A stretch of DNA of 64,000 bases from Desulfoluna spongiiphila (GCF_900101345.1 NZ_FMUX01000002.1:186001-250000); one strand, 5' to 3'. Positions 16,787 through 25,762 are shown, numbered from the stretch's first letter. The notes: generated by a model from the letters alone, not told the origin. Numbers and translations: made by a program.

Positions 16787-17680
16787 TTAGAGCCCTAAGG
16801 GGGTGAGGCTCTCAAAGCCCTCTTCGGTGACCACGATGGTCTCCTCGAACTGGGCGGAGAGGGACCCGTCACGGGTGACGGCGGTCCACTGGTCATCAAG
16901 GATATAGAGCTCAGGCCCGCCCAGGTTGATCATGGGCTCAATGGTAAAGACCATGCCGGGCACCAGGGGGATGCCGTGGCCCTTTCGTCCGAAGTGGGGG
17001 ACCTGGGGGCCTTCGTGGAAGTCGTAGCCCACCCCGTGTCCGATGAATTCACGGACCACTGAGCAGCCCTGGCCTTCGGCGTAGCTCTGGATGGCGTGGC
17101 CGATGTCCCCGATGGTGTTGCCGGGGCGTACCACGGAGAGGGCCTGTTTCAGGCTCTCTTTGGCCACTTCCACGATTTTTATGGCGTCCTGGGACGGGGT
17201 ACCCACATAGTGGGTCTGGTTGGCGTCGGCGTAAAATCCGTCCACAATGGAGGTGATGTCCACGTTGAGGATGTCACCGTCTTTAAGGACCCGGTCCCCT
17301 GGGATGCCGTGGCAGATGACATCGTTGATGGAGAGGCAGACGCTTTTGGGGTAGCCCTTGTAGTTGAGTGGGGCCGGTATGGCGCCGTTTTTCACGGTGA
17401 ACTCATGGACGACGGTGTTGATCTCGTCCGTGGTGATACCCGGCTTGATCATCTCTTTGACCAGCTCGTGGGTCTTGACCACCAGGTCGCCTGCGACTCG
17501 GATCTTTTCAATGTCTTCCGCTTTCTTCAGGCGGATGTCGAATTTCTTCTTGTAATACGCTTCCAGATTGTCGGGATCGGGCTGCCCTTTTTTCAATGCG
17601 CAGCACTTCTTGTATTTTTTCCCGCTGCCGCAGGGACAGAGTTCGTTTCTTCCGATTTTAATTCCTAGTTTCTTTTTCAT
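16787..17680 (-). CDS. map: Methionine aminopeptidase type I with N-terminal SEC-C zinc motif
   Basis: A 297-residue enzyme that removes the initiator methionine from new proteins. The N-terminus carries a SEC-C zinc motif (RNELCPCGSGKKYKKCC, residues 11-27), known from SecA and from some MetAPs. The catalytic domain shows the five metal ligands: two Asp in VDITSIVDGFYADANQT, His in IGHGVGYDFHEGP, Glu in FTIEPM and Glu in AQFEETIVV. The frame is open upstream to 18163, but that stretch is unlike the family; MKKKLGIKIGRNE at 17680 is the sensible start. Probably monocistronic. Confidence 0.93.
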   Translation of the reverse strand: MKKKLGIKIGRNELCPCGSGKKYKKCCALKKGQPDPDNLEAYYKKKFDIRLKKAEDIEKIRVAGDLVVKTHELVKEMIKPGITTDEINTVVHEFTVKNGAIPAPLNYKGYPKSVCLSINDVICHGIPGDRVLKDGDILNVDITSIVDGFYADANQTHYVGTPSQDAIKIVEVAKESLKQALSVVRPGNTIGDIGHAIQSYAEGQGCSVVREFIGHGVGYDFHEGPQVPHFGRKGHGIPLVPGMVFTIEPMINLGGPELYILDDQWTAVTRDGSLSAQFEETIVVTEEGFESLTPLGL

Positions 17681-17895
17681 AAGGCCCAGTCTGAGTGGCA
17701 TGGTAAATGGCATGGATAAACCCATGATGACCTCGAAAACACATGGGGTGAGGCCGTTTTCGTATACAATAATGTCGCCTTGTGCCGTCAGTGCCAGGCA
17801 GGATGTTGGTGCATGGCGCCGGCTGGCGGTGATTTTTCTTACAAACGCATCAACTTCGTGGTGTCGCTGCTCGAATGGATAAATATAGGGCAGGT

Positions 17896-19053
17896 TTAGG
17901 ACAATGTAAAGGGGGGACGCCGAAGGGCAGGGGGTATGGGCAGGGATGGACGGAGCCGATGTTCCGTCAGGAGTGAGGGTGGGGTGGTGGGGGTACCGCT
18001 GCCTTGCCATGGGGAGCGGAAGGCACCCTGGGGATTGGTGCGCGCCCAGAGGCGCCTTGAGAGGGCCTCGATGCTCTCGGTGCAGCCCTGGGTTATCCAG
18101 TGCGCCAGCTCCGATGCCGTGTCGGGAAAGACCATGCGGCGGATCGCGGGGGCCTGCAGCCATGCTGTGACCGTGCCCGGGGCAAGGCGGTTCATGCGGG
18201 TCGCAAGGCCCAGGCGTTCCAGGGCCAGGGCATTGGAGAGCTGTTCCATCTGGCCGGCCACCGGCTTGACGAGGAGTTTTTTGCCCAGGTGGATCGCTTC
18301 GCTGGTGAGTTCAAAGCCCGCACCGCAGATAACCCCGTGGCAGGTGGCCAGGTCGTCTCGGAACCCATTGAGGCTGAAGGGGCGAAGGTGAAGGGGCCCC
18401 TCGTCCCGGGGGCTGTTCACGTCACAGTAGATCATGAACCGGCCACGCTGCATGTCCCGAAGAACCCGTTGAACCGTTCGGTGATCTTCAAAGGGGAGAT
18501 AGACCAGGATTTTATCTGTCTCCTCTGATTTATCCGTGTGGCTCGTGTCGATGATGGGAGGCAGAATGGGGGGCGCAAAGGGGTGCCAGTGGAGTCCCAC
18601 GGAAAGGCTGCACGGGGCAAACAGGTTCATGACCAGGCGAGGCAGGGGCCGGTCGCCTTCCACGGGGATGGGGAATTTAAAGGCGTTCTGGTGGGAGATC
18701 CCCAGGCACGGAAGGCCCTGAAATTTGCAGCTCCAGGCTGTGACAGGTTCAAAGTCGCTGATGACCCGGTCATACCCCGCCAGGTCCAGGCCGGTGACAT
18801 CCCGGAAAAAGGCGGGGAAGGAGAGCTTCATGGCCGTTTGAAGCAGGTCGATGCGTCCTTTTCGGGTGGCAAAGGTGAGCCCCTTGCAGGTTCGGTAGTT
18901 GCCGAAGGCGTCCATGTCGAAGAGTTTTTCGGGCGCTCTGCCGGTAAAGAGCCAGGTGATTTCAGCCCCTTTTGCCTCCAGGGCTTTCCCAAGGATGCGG
19001 GCCCGGGTGATATGGCCGTTTCCCGTGGCCTGGACGCCGTAAAAGATCTTCAT
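17896..19053 (-). CDS. Glycosyltransferase of the MJ1255/VC2487 (GT28-like) type
   Basis: A 385-residue cytoplasmic GT-B fold protein. The start MKIFYGVQATGNGHITRARILGKAL is the glycine-rich nucleotide-sugar entry of MurG-like enzymes; VISDFEPVTAWSCKFQGLPCLGISHQ and CGAGFELTSEAIHLGKKLLVKPV match the MJ1255/VC2487-type family, related to UDP-glucuronosyltransferases. The last 45 residues (Pro/Ser/Arg-rich) are unlike the core and may be disordered. The ATG at 19053 overlaps the stop of the PAP2 gene (ATGA), so the two are coupled, suggesting a lipid-linked or phospho-sugar pathway. The longer upstream frame is a shadow of the PAP2 gene. Confidence 0.82.
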   Translation of the reverse strand: MKIFYGVQATGNGHITRARILGKALEAKGAEITWLFTGRAPEKLFDMDAFGNYRTCKGLTFATRKGRIDLLQTAMKLSFPAFFRDVTGLDLAGYDRVISDFEPVTAWSCKFQGLPCLGISHQNAFKFPIPVEGDRPLPRLVMNLFAPCSLSVGLHWHPFAPPILPPIIDTSHTDKSEETDKILVYLPFEDHRTVQRVLRDMQRGRFMIYCDVNSPRDEGPLHLRPFSLNGFRDDLATCHGVICGAGFELTSEAIHLGKKLLVKPVAGQMEQLSNALALERLGLATRMNRLAPGTVTAWLQAPAIRRMVFPDTASELAHWITQGCTESIEALSRRLWARTNPQGAFRSPWQGSGTPTTPPSLLTEHRLRPSLPIPPALRRPPFTLS

Positions 19054-19589
19054 GCGGCCCCTGCCGAGACAAAGCAAAGGGCGGTGACGGCGCAGCTGAG
19101 CCCCAGGATCATGCCGGCCAGGATGTCCGTGGGGTAGTGCACCCGTAAGATGACCCGCGACAGGGAGATGAGAAAGGCCAGGAGAAGGGCGGGCAGGAGA
19201 AAGGCGGTGTAGAAGTGGCCCACCAGGGTGGCCGTGACAAAGGCGGCGGCGCTGTGCCCGGACGGGAAGCTGAAGGCGTCCGATGGGGTGATAAAGGCCG
19301 AAACATGGCCAATGGCATCGTTGGGCCGCGCCCTTCGGATGGTGTGTTTCAGGAGCAGGTAGAGGGGGAGCTCCAGGGCAAAGGCCAGGAGACCTGCCGC
19401 AAGAAAGTGTGTTCCCCTTACCGGCTCGAAGAGGGCAAGGCCGAGGCCGGCGGCAAGGTAGAGGTAGCCGTCCCCCAGGCGGGAGACCCACCGGAACACT
19501 GCGGCGATTCCGCGGGCACGGCGTCTTCGGGCGATCCAGAGGAAGAGTCTCACGTCACAGGTTGTGAACGTCTTCAACAGAGTGCTCAT
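19050..19589 (-). CDS. PAP2-family membrane phosphatase
   Basis: A 179-residue membrane protein with about five helices and the full acid-phosphatase signature: KHTIRRARP (KX6RP), FPSGH, and SRVILRVHYPTD (SRX5HX3D). Such enzymes remove phosphate from lipids such as phosphatidate or undecaprenyl diphosphate. The ATG at 19589 is chosen because AAGGAGGT lies just upstream; the frame continues to 19808 but without family features. It overlaps the glycosyltransferase gene by 4 bp; together they may make or recycle a glycolipid. Confidence 0.88.
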   Translation of the reverse strand: MSTLLKTFTTCDVRLFLWIARRRRARGIAAVFRWVSRLGDGYLYLAAGLGLALFEPVRGTHFLAAGLLAFALELPLYLLLKHTIRRARPNDAIGHVSAFITPSDAFSFPSGHSAAAFVTATLVGHFYTAFLLPALLLAFLISLSRVILRVHYPTDILAGMILGLSCAVTALCFVSAGAA

Positions 19590-20007
19590 ACATGACCTCC
19601 TTGGTGTTTGGTTGGGTGTATTTAAGGATATCCCTGTTTCGGTTGTGTGTTCGGGACGTGAGGGTTCTGTTGTCTTGGGTAGAAACGATGAAAAGGCGAT
19701 GGGAGGTGTCGTGTTCGCAGCTCTCTCGCACCACGGCCCCAAGGGGTGGCTGACCGGGGTGGCCGGTGGGGTAACATGCAAAAAAGACAGCCTAAAAGGT
19801 TTGGACAAAGGGGGCGCGCGGGAGCATGATAAAGGGATGTGTGGACTTCAGGCTGGGGGGCTGAAAAAAGGCACACCCAGTGAACGACAAAACAGAAACA
19901 GGACTCATGGACAATGGGTGGCCCGGCATCATCGCTGAGACGGCCCACAACGTTCAACGATACACATGATTAGTCGTCCGAGCCCTTGGTACCCGCTTAG
20001 GAGAAGA
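19590..20007. other. Intergenic region without recognised gene
   Basis: Divergent promoter region between the PAP2 and GNAT genes. No repeat copy, RNA or convincing small ORF was seen. Confidence 0.5.
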
Positions 20008-20511
20008 ATGATGGAGGACATGACAATTCGAGAAGCCCATGTGCAGGATGCGGAAACCCTTGCCGACATGATACGCCTTTCCCATCGGGACGTTGCAGAA
20101 CGTTTTCATCTGACACAGGAAAACTGCCCCAAGCATCCCTCCTTTTGCCTGGCAGCGTGGGTTCAGGCTGATTTTCAACGGGGGGTGCGATATTTTTTCC
20201 TGACGACGGAGGGCCGTCCTTGCGGGTGCGTCGCCCTGGAACGTGCGTCGGATCAGGAAATGTATGTGGAGAGGCTCTCCGTCCTTCCCCACAAAAGACG
20301 CCGCGGAGCCGGTGTCCGCCTTGTTGCCCATGCCCTGGGGGAAGCGGCCAACCTCGGAGTCGATACCCTGGGGATCGGCATCATTTCAGAGTTCACCGAA
20401 CTGAAGGCCTGGTATCGGTCCCTGGGGTTTGAGGCGGTGTCGGTGAAGCACTTTGATCACCTGCCGTTTGAGGTGTGCTTCATGACACGCTGGGTACCGG
20501 TGACGGTGTAA
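20008..20511 (+). CDS. GNAT-family N-acetyltransferase
   Basis: A 167-residue acetyl-CoA-dependent acetyltransferase. Recognisable elements: N-terminal strand-helix TIREAHVQDAETLADMI, beta4 with ERLSVLPHKRRRGAGVRLVAHAL (the R/Q-x-x-G-x-A-like acetyl-CoA loop), and LKAWYRSLGFEAVSV. The start ATG 20008 follows TAGGAGA. It is a single gene ending in a bidirectional terminator. The acceptor is unknown. Confidence 0.85.
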   Translation: MMEDMTIREAHVQDAETLADMIRLSHRDVAERFHLTQENCPKHPSFCLAAWVQADFQRGVRYFFLTTEGRPCGCVALERASDQEMYVERLSVLPHKRRRGAGVRLVAHALGEAANLGVDTLGIGIISEFTELKAWYRSLGFEAVSVKHFDHLPFEVCFMTRWVPVTV

Positions 20512-20548
20512 GGTATTAAGGGCGAGCCGCCCTTACCTGTGGGAGACA

Positions 20549-20580
20549 AAAAAAGCGGGCCCCATAAGAGGTCCGCTTTT
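20549..20580. terminator. Bidirectional intrinsic terminator
   Basis: AAAAAAGCGGGCC-ccataaga-GGTCCGCTTTT, with A and T tracts on both sides (one G-U pair). It sits between the convergent GNAT and phosphoribosyltransferase genes and can serve both. Confidence 0.88.
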
Positions 20581-20603
20581 CTGCGTTTGGGATGGTGCCT
20601 TGG

Positions 20604-21173
20604 CTACTTGCCTTTGGCCGGATCCGGGAAGATGAATCCCTTGGCGGCGAGCTCCTCTTTGGAGAGGGCGTCAAGTTCGTGGGGGAGGACCAGCCAGTCC
20701 GAGGCGGCGTAGGCGCGGTAGTGGAAGTGGGGGGTGATGTCCACCTGTGTGTTTTCCGGCTTGTAGTAGAGGGCTGCCATTTTCACGTCTTCGGGGTTGC
20801 ACTCCACTTCGTCCAGGACGCGTTCGTACACCGCCTTGAATGTTTTTCCGCGGTCAAAGATATCGTCCACGATGAGAAGGCGTTTGCCTTTGTCCATGCG
20901 GCGCTTCAAAGAGTCCAGGTTCTCGACCATCACCTCACCGGCCTGGCCGATGCCCGTGTAGGATTGGGCGTGGATGGTGGTGAACTCTTTGGGGGTTCCG
21001 GAAAGGAGGCCAAAGACCTCCTGCATGTAGATGCAGATCTGGGCTCCGCCCCGGGTAATCCCGGAGAGGATCTCAAAATCTTCCCCTGCGCTGTAAATCT
21101 TCTTGGCAAATCCCCAGCAGTCCCGTTCCATCTGGAGGGCATCAATAAAAATCTTTTCGTTAACCTGGCTCAT
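20604..21173 (-). CDS. Phosphoribosyltransferase (hypoxanthine phosphoribosyltransferase-like)
   Basis: A 189-residue type I phosphoribosyltransferase. The PRPP-binding loop is RLLIVDDIFDRGKTFKAV (about residues 98-115), with ILSGITRGGAQICIYM as the pyrophosphate loop and YAASDWLVLPHEL near the end. Size and motifs fit purine-base PRTases such as Hpt or XGPRT. GGGAG stands upstream of the ATG. A shared terminator follows the gene at 20549-20580. Confidence 0.85.
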   Translation of the reverse strand: MSQVNEKIFIDALQMERDCWGFAKKIYSAGEDFEILSGITRGGAQICIYMQEVFGLLSGTPKEFTTIHAQSYTGIGQAGEVMVENLDSLKRRMDKGKRLLIVDDIFDRGKTFKAVYERVLDEVECNPEDVKMAALYYKPENTQVDITPHFHYRAYAASDWLVLPHELDALSKEELAAKGFIFPDPAKGK

Positions 21174-21477
21174 GGTGAACTCCCCGGTTCTATAAAAAAG
21201 AGTCCCTGTGGGGGCCCTTTCTGGATTTAAGCTTATTTGGGGGGAGTTTATACAGGGTTTTTGTCAGGATTTCCACTTTAGATTTATCCCGTGGCAGGGT
21301 GCGGCGTCGGTTTCCATGGCAATGCTTTTGCAGCAACAGCCTTACGCCTCCTTGGTTTGTATGTACTTCGGCATCCCATTTCTGGTACCGAACGCATTAG
21401 AGTTTCCCAGGTGACGGGTGAGAGCATTTGCGACCTTCTTTCAATGTGGCACACTTTGTCATCGGAGGCCGTTGGTG
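21174..21477. other. Intergenic region without recognised gene
   Basis: Gap of about 300 bp between two minus-strand genes. A weak, degenerate trace of the repeat tail (CTTTCAATGTGGCACACTTTG, then CGGAGGC) is visible near 21438-21470; otherwise nothing. Confidence 0.5.
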
Positions 21478-22737
21478 TCATGCCCTTTGCCCCAGTTTTT
21501 TCCAGCCCGGCACCACTCTTTCAAACTCCTCCTGAAAGGCGGGTCGTTTTCGGTTGTCGGCTTTGGTTTTTGTTGCAAAGGCGGTCCAGCGTTCCTTAGC
21601 ACCGATGATTTGAACCAGGACTCTGCGCACCTTTGCTATGATTTTGGCTTGCCGTGCGTATTCGTCCCGGGTGGCGCTGGACTTCATGTTACCCAGCCCC
21701 GAAAGGTAATAGACCAAGATCTCTTCAGGAAAGCGTGTTTCAAGTTCTTTGGCGGTTTCGATAATATACGCGTCAACCCAGGCATCCCGGGGGTAGCGGT
21801 ACCGGGTCAAAAGGGCGAGGGCTTCGTCGTACTCCTTACGGTGCATTCTTATTTTTAAGGCGGCACTTCCCGTATCCTTTTTTAACCGGGCCAGGAGTTT
21901 TGATTCGTAGTTTTTCCACTCCGCTTCGGTGCAGAGACCTTGAAATTTTAGGTACGATTCAAGGGTGAACCGGTCTGTGGCCTGCTCAAATTGCAGGGTG
22001 AGAAAGGTGCTCCGATCTCCGGTCTGGGCGGCCCTTTCCGCCACGAATTCGCGCAGTTCATCCATGCGGCCCTGGCCCTCCTTGAGCCCCCTTTGGGCTA
22101 TTTCAAGGGCCTTTGCTTTTTCGTCTTCTTCCCAGTAGAAGGTCACCAGGTCATAATAATCCATGCCGGTTGTCAGATGCGCCAGCCGGAGCTCCAGGTA
22201 TTTGTCTCGGTCGCCGATTTTCCGATAGATATTTCGGGCATTGCGCACTTCCCAGTCGGAACCCAATCCTTCCAGTTTTTTTGCAAACCAACGAAGGTCT
22301 GTCTCGTCATAGCAGCAGGCGTACGCCACGTCGTAGAGCGGGTCCTCCATACCGGAGTTGCCTGACTGGATAAATCCCAACACATTATCCAAAAGTTCTC
22401 GACGCTGCGGATATCCTGTGTTTCCGATGCTCAGCTGCTCATCAATCTTTACAAGCAGGCCAGCGACAGCATCTTCCAGATCGTAGTCGCCTCCTCCATA
22501 CTCATTGAGTTCCGTCAGGTCAGGAAGCAGGGCTTCCCAAAGCGCAAGGATTACCTCGCCGCTTTCATCTTTCTCAAGGGCCTCGGCCACGGCAATTTTT
22601 TCCGTGAGGTAGTGCATGGCAGCCCTGTAAAAGTCAGAACCAGGCTCAGCAAGAGAGAGGATCATTTCTCGCAACACCTTTACGGGGGCCTTTTTCACCA
22701 ATTCAGCCAGGGCATCCGTTTTCTTTTTTTTAGCCAT
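21478..22737 (-). CDS. Alpha-helical hypothetical protein, related in pattern to the C-terminal part of SWIM zinc-finger proteins
   Basis: A 419-residue, largely helical and charged protein without signal peptide or membrane helices. It has a Lys-rich start (MAKKKKTDALAELVKK), then helical repeats (YDVAYACCYDETDLRWFAKKLEGLG, YLELRLAHLTTGMDYYDLVTFYWEE, LEIAQRGLKEGQGRMDELREFVAERA) similar to TPR-like solenoids found after SWIM zinc fingers; the zinc finger itself is absent. AGGAG precedes the ATG. It stands alone, and its function is not known to me. Confidence 0.75.
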   Translation of the reverse strand: MAKKKKTDALAELVKKAPVKVLREMILSLAEPGSDFYRAAMHYLTEKIAVAEALEKDESGEVILALWEALLPDLTELNEYGGGDYDLEDAVAGLLVKIDEQLSIGNTGYPQRRELLDNVLGFIQSGNSGMEDPLYDVAYACCYDETDLRWFAKKLEGLGSDWEVRNARNIYRKIGDRDKYLELRLAHLTTGMDYYDLVTFYWEEDEKAKALEIAQRGLKEGQGRMDELREFVAERAAQTGDRSTFLTLQFEQATDRFTLESYLKFQGLCTEAEWKNYESKLLARLKKDTGSAALKIRMHRKEYDEALALLTRYRYPRDAWVDAYIIETAKELETRFPEEILVYYLSGLGNMKSSATRDEYARQAKIIAKVRRVLVQIIGAKERWTAFATKTKADNRKRPAFQEEFERVVPGWKKLGQRA

Positions 22738-22797
22738 CGACAGCTCCTAATAGATAGATTTAGTTAGAGGGCTTGCACTTTTATTGAACGTTTTTGT

Positions 22798-22878
22798 GAA
22801 TGCCCTCACCCTGAGGAACGAAGGGTGAGGGCATTCGCTACCTGGGGTCCAGGGGATCATTCCCTGGCCGCCGGAGGC
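22798..22878 (+). repeat. Dispersed palindromic repeat, copy R8 (CAGGGGAT subfamily)
   Basis: GAATGCCCTCACCC pairs with GGGTGAGGGCATTC around the loop TGAGGAACGAA, followed by CCAGGGGATCATTCCCTGG and CCGCCGGAGGC. It lacks the left GCCTCCGGCGG end. Confidence 0.85.
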
Positions 22879-22886
22879 ATGTTTTT

Positions 22887-23795
22887 TTACCCCATGGCAA
22901 CGAGAACAAGCCCCACGGACATAATGCCGATGCCGACGAATTTCGGAGCGGTGCGGCTCTCCTTGAGGATCCCCATGCCCATGAGGGCGCCCACCGGGAT
23001 GCTGAGCTGCCGGAAGGCCACCACGTAGGTGACGTCCGAGGCAAAGTTCATGGCAGTGAGCACCAGGCTGTAGGTGCCGGAAACGCCGATGCCGGTGACG
23101 GCGGCGTTTTTGAGTCGCCGGGTGACCGTGTGGCGGAGGCGCTGTCTGCCCTCGGTTCTGAACAGAACCATCAGGAGCATAAAACCGATGCTTGTGAGGT
23201 TCTGGACCAAAAGGTAGAGCAGGGAGAGCCGGAAGGAGGAGATCCCCTGATCCGTCAAGGGTGAGATCAGGCGGATACAGTGGTCGTCGGCCATGGAGTA
23301 GCCCACGGTGCACAGGGCCACCACAAGGGCCGTTGCCGAGGTACGGTTGAGGTAGCCGCCGGGCCGGATGTCCCCAAAGGAGGCCTGGGGCAGCACAAAG
23401 CAGCCCGCCATGATGAAGGCACCGCCGGCAAGGCAGGTGGCCGAGATGGCGTCTCCCCTCCCCAGCAGGAAGGACCCCAGCGCCACGAAGACCAGGGGAA
23501 AGGCCCGGGCAATGGGGTAGACCACGGAGAGTTCCCCGCACCGATAGGCCGCAGAAAGGCTGGTGTAGTAGAGGCATTGAAACAGGCCCCCCAGGGCCAG
23601 TGGGAGCCATACGGACGGTGGAAACAGCATCATGGTCGGGGCCACAGGCAGCACCACCGGAGAGAGCACCAGGGTGCCGATGACGGTTGCCACGAGGAAA
23701 AAGGCGGTGGAGGGGTGTTCGTGTTTTCCAAGGAGGTTCCAGCCCGCATGGGTGAAGGCGGAGACAATGATCAGGGCAACGGCGGTGAATTCCAT
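22887..23795 (-). CDS. EamA/DMT-superfamily transporter next to cysC
   Basis: A 302-residue protein with ten hydrophobic helices in two EamA halves (first ending near GGAFIMAGCFVLP, second ending SVGLVLVAMG). The start MEFTAVALIIVSAFTHAGWNLLGK and the Y-x-P-I-A-R motif in helix 4 (VVYPIARAFPLVF) are typical. It begins 1 bp after the cysC stop codon and has no strong ribosome-binding site of its own, so it is likely translated by coupling with cysC. A transport role linked to PAPS or a sulfated product is inference from this arrangement. Confidence 0.85.
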   Translation of the reverse strand: MEFTAVALIIVSAFTHAGWNLLGKHEHPSTAFFLVATVIGTLVLSPVVLPVAPTMMLFPPSVWLPLALGGLFQCLYYTSLSAAYRCGELSVVYPIARAFPLVFVALGSFLLGRGDAISATCLAGGAFIMAGCFVLPQASFGDIRPGGYLNRTSATALVVALCTVGYSMADDHCIRLISPLTDQGISSFRLSLLYLLVQNLTSIGFMLLMVLFRTEGRQRLRHTVTRRLKNAAVTGIGVSGTYSLVLTAMNFASDVTYVVAFRQLSIPVGALMGMGILKESRTAPKFVGIGIMSVGLVLVAMG

Positions 23796-23796
23796 G

Positions 23797-24393
23797 TCAG
23801 GGTTGCCTTTTCAGCAAGGGAAAGAGTCGGTCAAAAAGGAGGCGTGCACAGGCCTCCGGGGGGTGGGGGGCGGTGTCGATGGCGAGGTCCGGGTTTTCAG
23901 GGGGCTCGTAGGGGGCATCCAGCCCTGTCATGCCTGAAAGAAGACCTTTTTCGGCTTTGGCGTAGAGGCCTTTGGGGTCCCGTGCCATGCACACCTCAAG
24001 GGGCGTGCTCACGTGGATTTCCACGAACCGGTCTCCAAACGTTTTGCGAAGGGCGTCCCGTTCCTGTCGGGAGGGGCTGATAAAGGCGCAGAGGGTGACG
24101 AGCCCGGCTTCTAAAAAGAGACCGGCCACCTCGCCGATGCGTCGGATGTTTTCCCTGCGGTGGGCAGGGGAGAGGCCCAGATCCCGGTTGAGTCCCGCGC
24201 GGACATTGTCTCCGTCAAGGAGGGCGGTGTGGATCCCTTCGTCATGGAGTTTTTGTTCCAAAAGACCCGCCACCGTGGACTTTCCCGAACCGCTGAGTCC
24301 GGTGAACCAGAGCAGCAGAGGGGGGTGCCCCTTTTGGGCCGTACGCATCTCAGGAGTCACGGGATGGTTGTGGGTGAACACTCGGGTGGTCAT
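23797..24393 (-). CDS. cysC: Adenylylsulfate kinase (APS kinase)
   Basis: A 198-residue kinase that phosphorylates APS to PAPS. Motifs: P-loop GLSGSGKST (32-40), [16 protein letters not shown] (58-73), [21 protein letters not shown] (103-113), and the [10 protein letters not shown] lid region. No ATP sulfurylase is fused. Dissimilatory sulfate reduction uses APS directly, so PAPS made here would more likely serve sulfotransferases; one lies divergently at 24831. AAGGAG precedes the ATG. Forms a tight operon with the DMT transporter. Confidence 0.95.
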   Translation of the reverse strand: MTTRVFTHNHPVTPEMRTAQKGHPPLLLWFTGLSGSGKSTVAGLLEQKLHDEGIHTALLDGDNVRAGLNRDLGLSPAHRRENIRRIGEVAGLFLEAGLVTLCAFISPSRQERDALRKTFGDRFVEIHVSTPLEVCMARDPKGLYAKAEKGLLSGMTGLDAPYEPPENPDLAIDTAPHPPEACARLLFDRLFPLLKRQP

Positions 24394-24627
24394 GGTGGCT
24401 CCTTAACGTGTCTGCGTCGGGGCAATGGGCGGATGGGCTTCAGTGCTCCGTTCATACCATCGGACGGGGCGGGAGGGAATAGGAAATGGTTTGTCGTGAG
24501 CGGTGAACAGTGACTGGTGAGTGGTTAACGGGCGTGCAGGAGGGGGGGGATTCAGGGGCAGAATGACGTTGGAACAACATGGGGCCCGTCGGGTGCACTC
24601 CGTTCACCAGACCAAAGGCGCCCGCAG

Positions 24628-24710
24628 CGCATGTGACGAACCCGAGGAACGAGGGGGCGGAGCATGTGCGAACCTGGGGCCAAGGGGCTCAGCCCCTTGC
24701 CGCCGAAGGC
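24628..24710 (+). repeat. Dispersed palindromic repeat, copy R9 (degenerate)
   Basis: GCGCATGTGACGAACCC with GGAGCATGTGCG, loop GAGGAACGA, then CAAGGGGCTCAGCCCCTTG and CCGCCGAAGGC. It lies between cysC and the sulfotransferase gene. Confidence 0.75.
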
Positions 24711-24830
24711 GTTTTTATCATAAGAAGAGCGGCGGCTTTGTGACGGAAAAGGTGGCGCGGGGCACAGAGGGTGTACTATAGCAGAATGGTTGGGCAGGAT
24801 TGCAGGCCAGATATGAAGGAGAGTGAGGGA

Positions 24831-25463
24831 ATGGACGAGCCGGTGTATATTGTCTCGGGATACATGCGATCCGGGACCTCCATGATGATGAAGGTACTGG
24901 AAGGGGCGGGCATGAAGGCCCGGTACAACACCAGAAAGGACGAGGTGTTGGGGGAGAAGTACGGCCGGACGGATTACCATCCCAACCCCGGGGGGTTTTT
25001 CGAGCTGGGCCGCAAGGAGTTCGATGACCCCGGGTTTCCAGGGATCTTTGCAGGGGAGCTGATCAAGGTGCTGCACTGGCGGCTCAAGGGGCTGCCTTCC
25101 CATCCCTATCGCATCTGTTTCATGACCCGGGACCCGAAAGAGATCGAGGTGAGCTACCTCAAGATGTTCAGGCGCCGCCCCCCCTTTGTCCTCCAGAAGT
25201 ACCATGAGCTGGTGGACGGTGTGGTCCGGGACGTGAACGCCCGGGGCGACTCCGAGATCCTGCTGGTACCCCACGCCGACATGCTGAAAGACCCGGCAGC
25301 TGTCCTTGCCCGTCTTTTCCGGGCCGGATGGCCCCTCACCGATCTGGAAAAGGGCGCCGCCCAGGTGGACCCATCCCTTTACCGTTCCCGCCCCGAGACC
25401 CTTGCTGAAGTTCGCGACACCGTGCCCGGCCTTCGCACCGACATGCCAGACTGCCTGTCATAA
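24831..25463 (+). CDS. Sulfotransferase-like protein (P-loop, PAPS-dependent type)
   Basis: A 210-residue protein. The N-terminal VYIVSGYMRSGTSMMMKVLEGAGM (around residues 5-28) is the 5'-phosphosulfate-binding loop of sulfotransferases; RICFMTRDPKEIEVSYLKMF matches the 3'-phosphate-binding RxPxxxxxS-type region. Compared with full-length sulfotransferases it is short, lacking much of the C-terminal part. The start at 24831 is supported by AAGGAG at 24816-24821; in-frame alternatives exist at 24813 and further upstream. Divergent from cysC, which would supply its donor PAPS. Acceptor unknown. Confidence 0.75.
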   Translation: MDEPVYIVSGYMRSGTSMMMKVLEGAGMKARYNTRKDEVLGEKYGRTDYHPNPGGFFELGRKEFDDPGFPGIFAGELIKVLHWRLKGLPSHPYRICFMTRDPKEIEVSYLKMFRRRPPFVLQKYHELVDGVVRDVNARGDSEILLVPHADMLKDPAAVLARLFRAGWPLTDLEKGAAQVDPSLYRSRPETLAEVRDTVPGLRTDMPDCLS

Positions 25464-25477
25464 AAGCCAAAATCGCT

Positions 25478-25716
25478 GTAACTATTCAGCGAGCCTTCTA
25501 TGTTTAAAGGGTATGGGAAAGCCTGCCTCCGGCGGCCAGGGGATGATCCCCTGGACCCCAGGTTGCTACTTTCCCCCCTCGTTCCTCGGGGTGGAAGCAG
25601 CAGCGAAGATTTTCATAAAATCACCCCAAACCTGTTTGACAAACCGCTTAGTTATAAATCCGGCAAACGGTTGGCCCCGGCAGGCCCGCCGGAGGTCTTT
25701 TGAGCTGAATAGTGAC
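25478..25716 (-). repeat. Dispersed palindromic repeat, copy R10 with outer inverted repeats
   Basis: The core runs from GCCTCCGGCGGCCAGG at about 25525 to GCCCGCCGGAGG at about 25695 and has the CAGGGGATGATCCCCTG hairpin. Outside it, GTAACTATTCAGC (25478-25490) and GAGCTGAATAGTGAC (25702-25716) form an outer inverted repeat, suggesting the true ends of the element. Confidence 0.85.
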
Positions 25717-25727
25717 ACATCGCGTCA

Positions 25728-25762
25728 TAAAAAAAGCCCCCGGAAAACCGGGGGCTTTTTTT
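25728..25762 (-). terminator. Intrinsic terminator of the glutamate synthase-like gene
   Basis: AAAAAAAGCCCCCGG-aaaa-CCGGGGGCTTTTTTT: a perfect GC stem with T tracts on both strands. It stands about 40 bp beyond the stop codon at 25804 and could also stop plus-strand transcripts. Confidence 0.95.

Noticed and set aside
17681..18163. Long N-terminal extension of methionine aminopeptidase
   Set aside because: It overlaps the end of the glycosyltransferase gene, is Pro/His-rich and lacks family similarity; the SEC-C motif starts right after ATG 17680.
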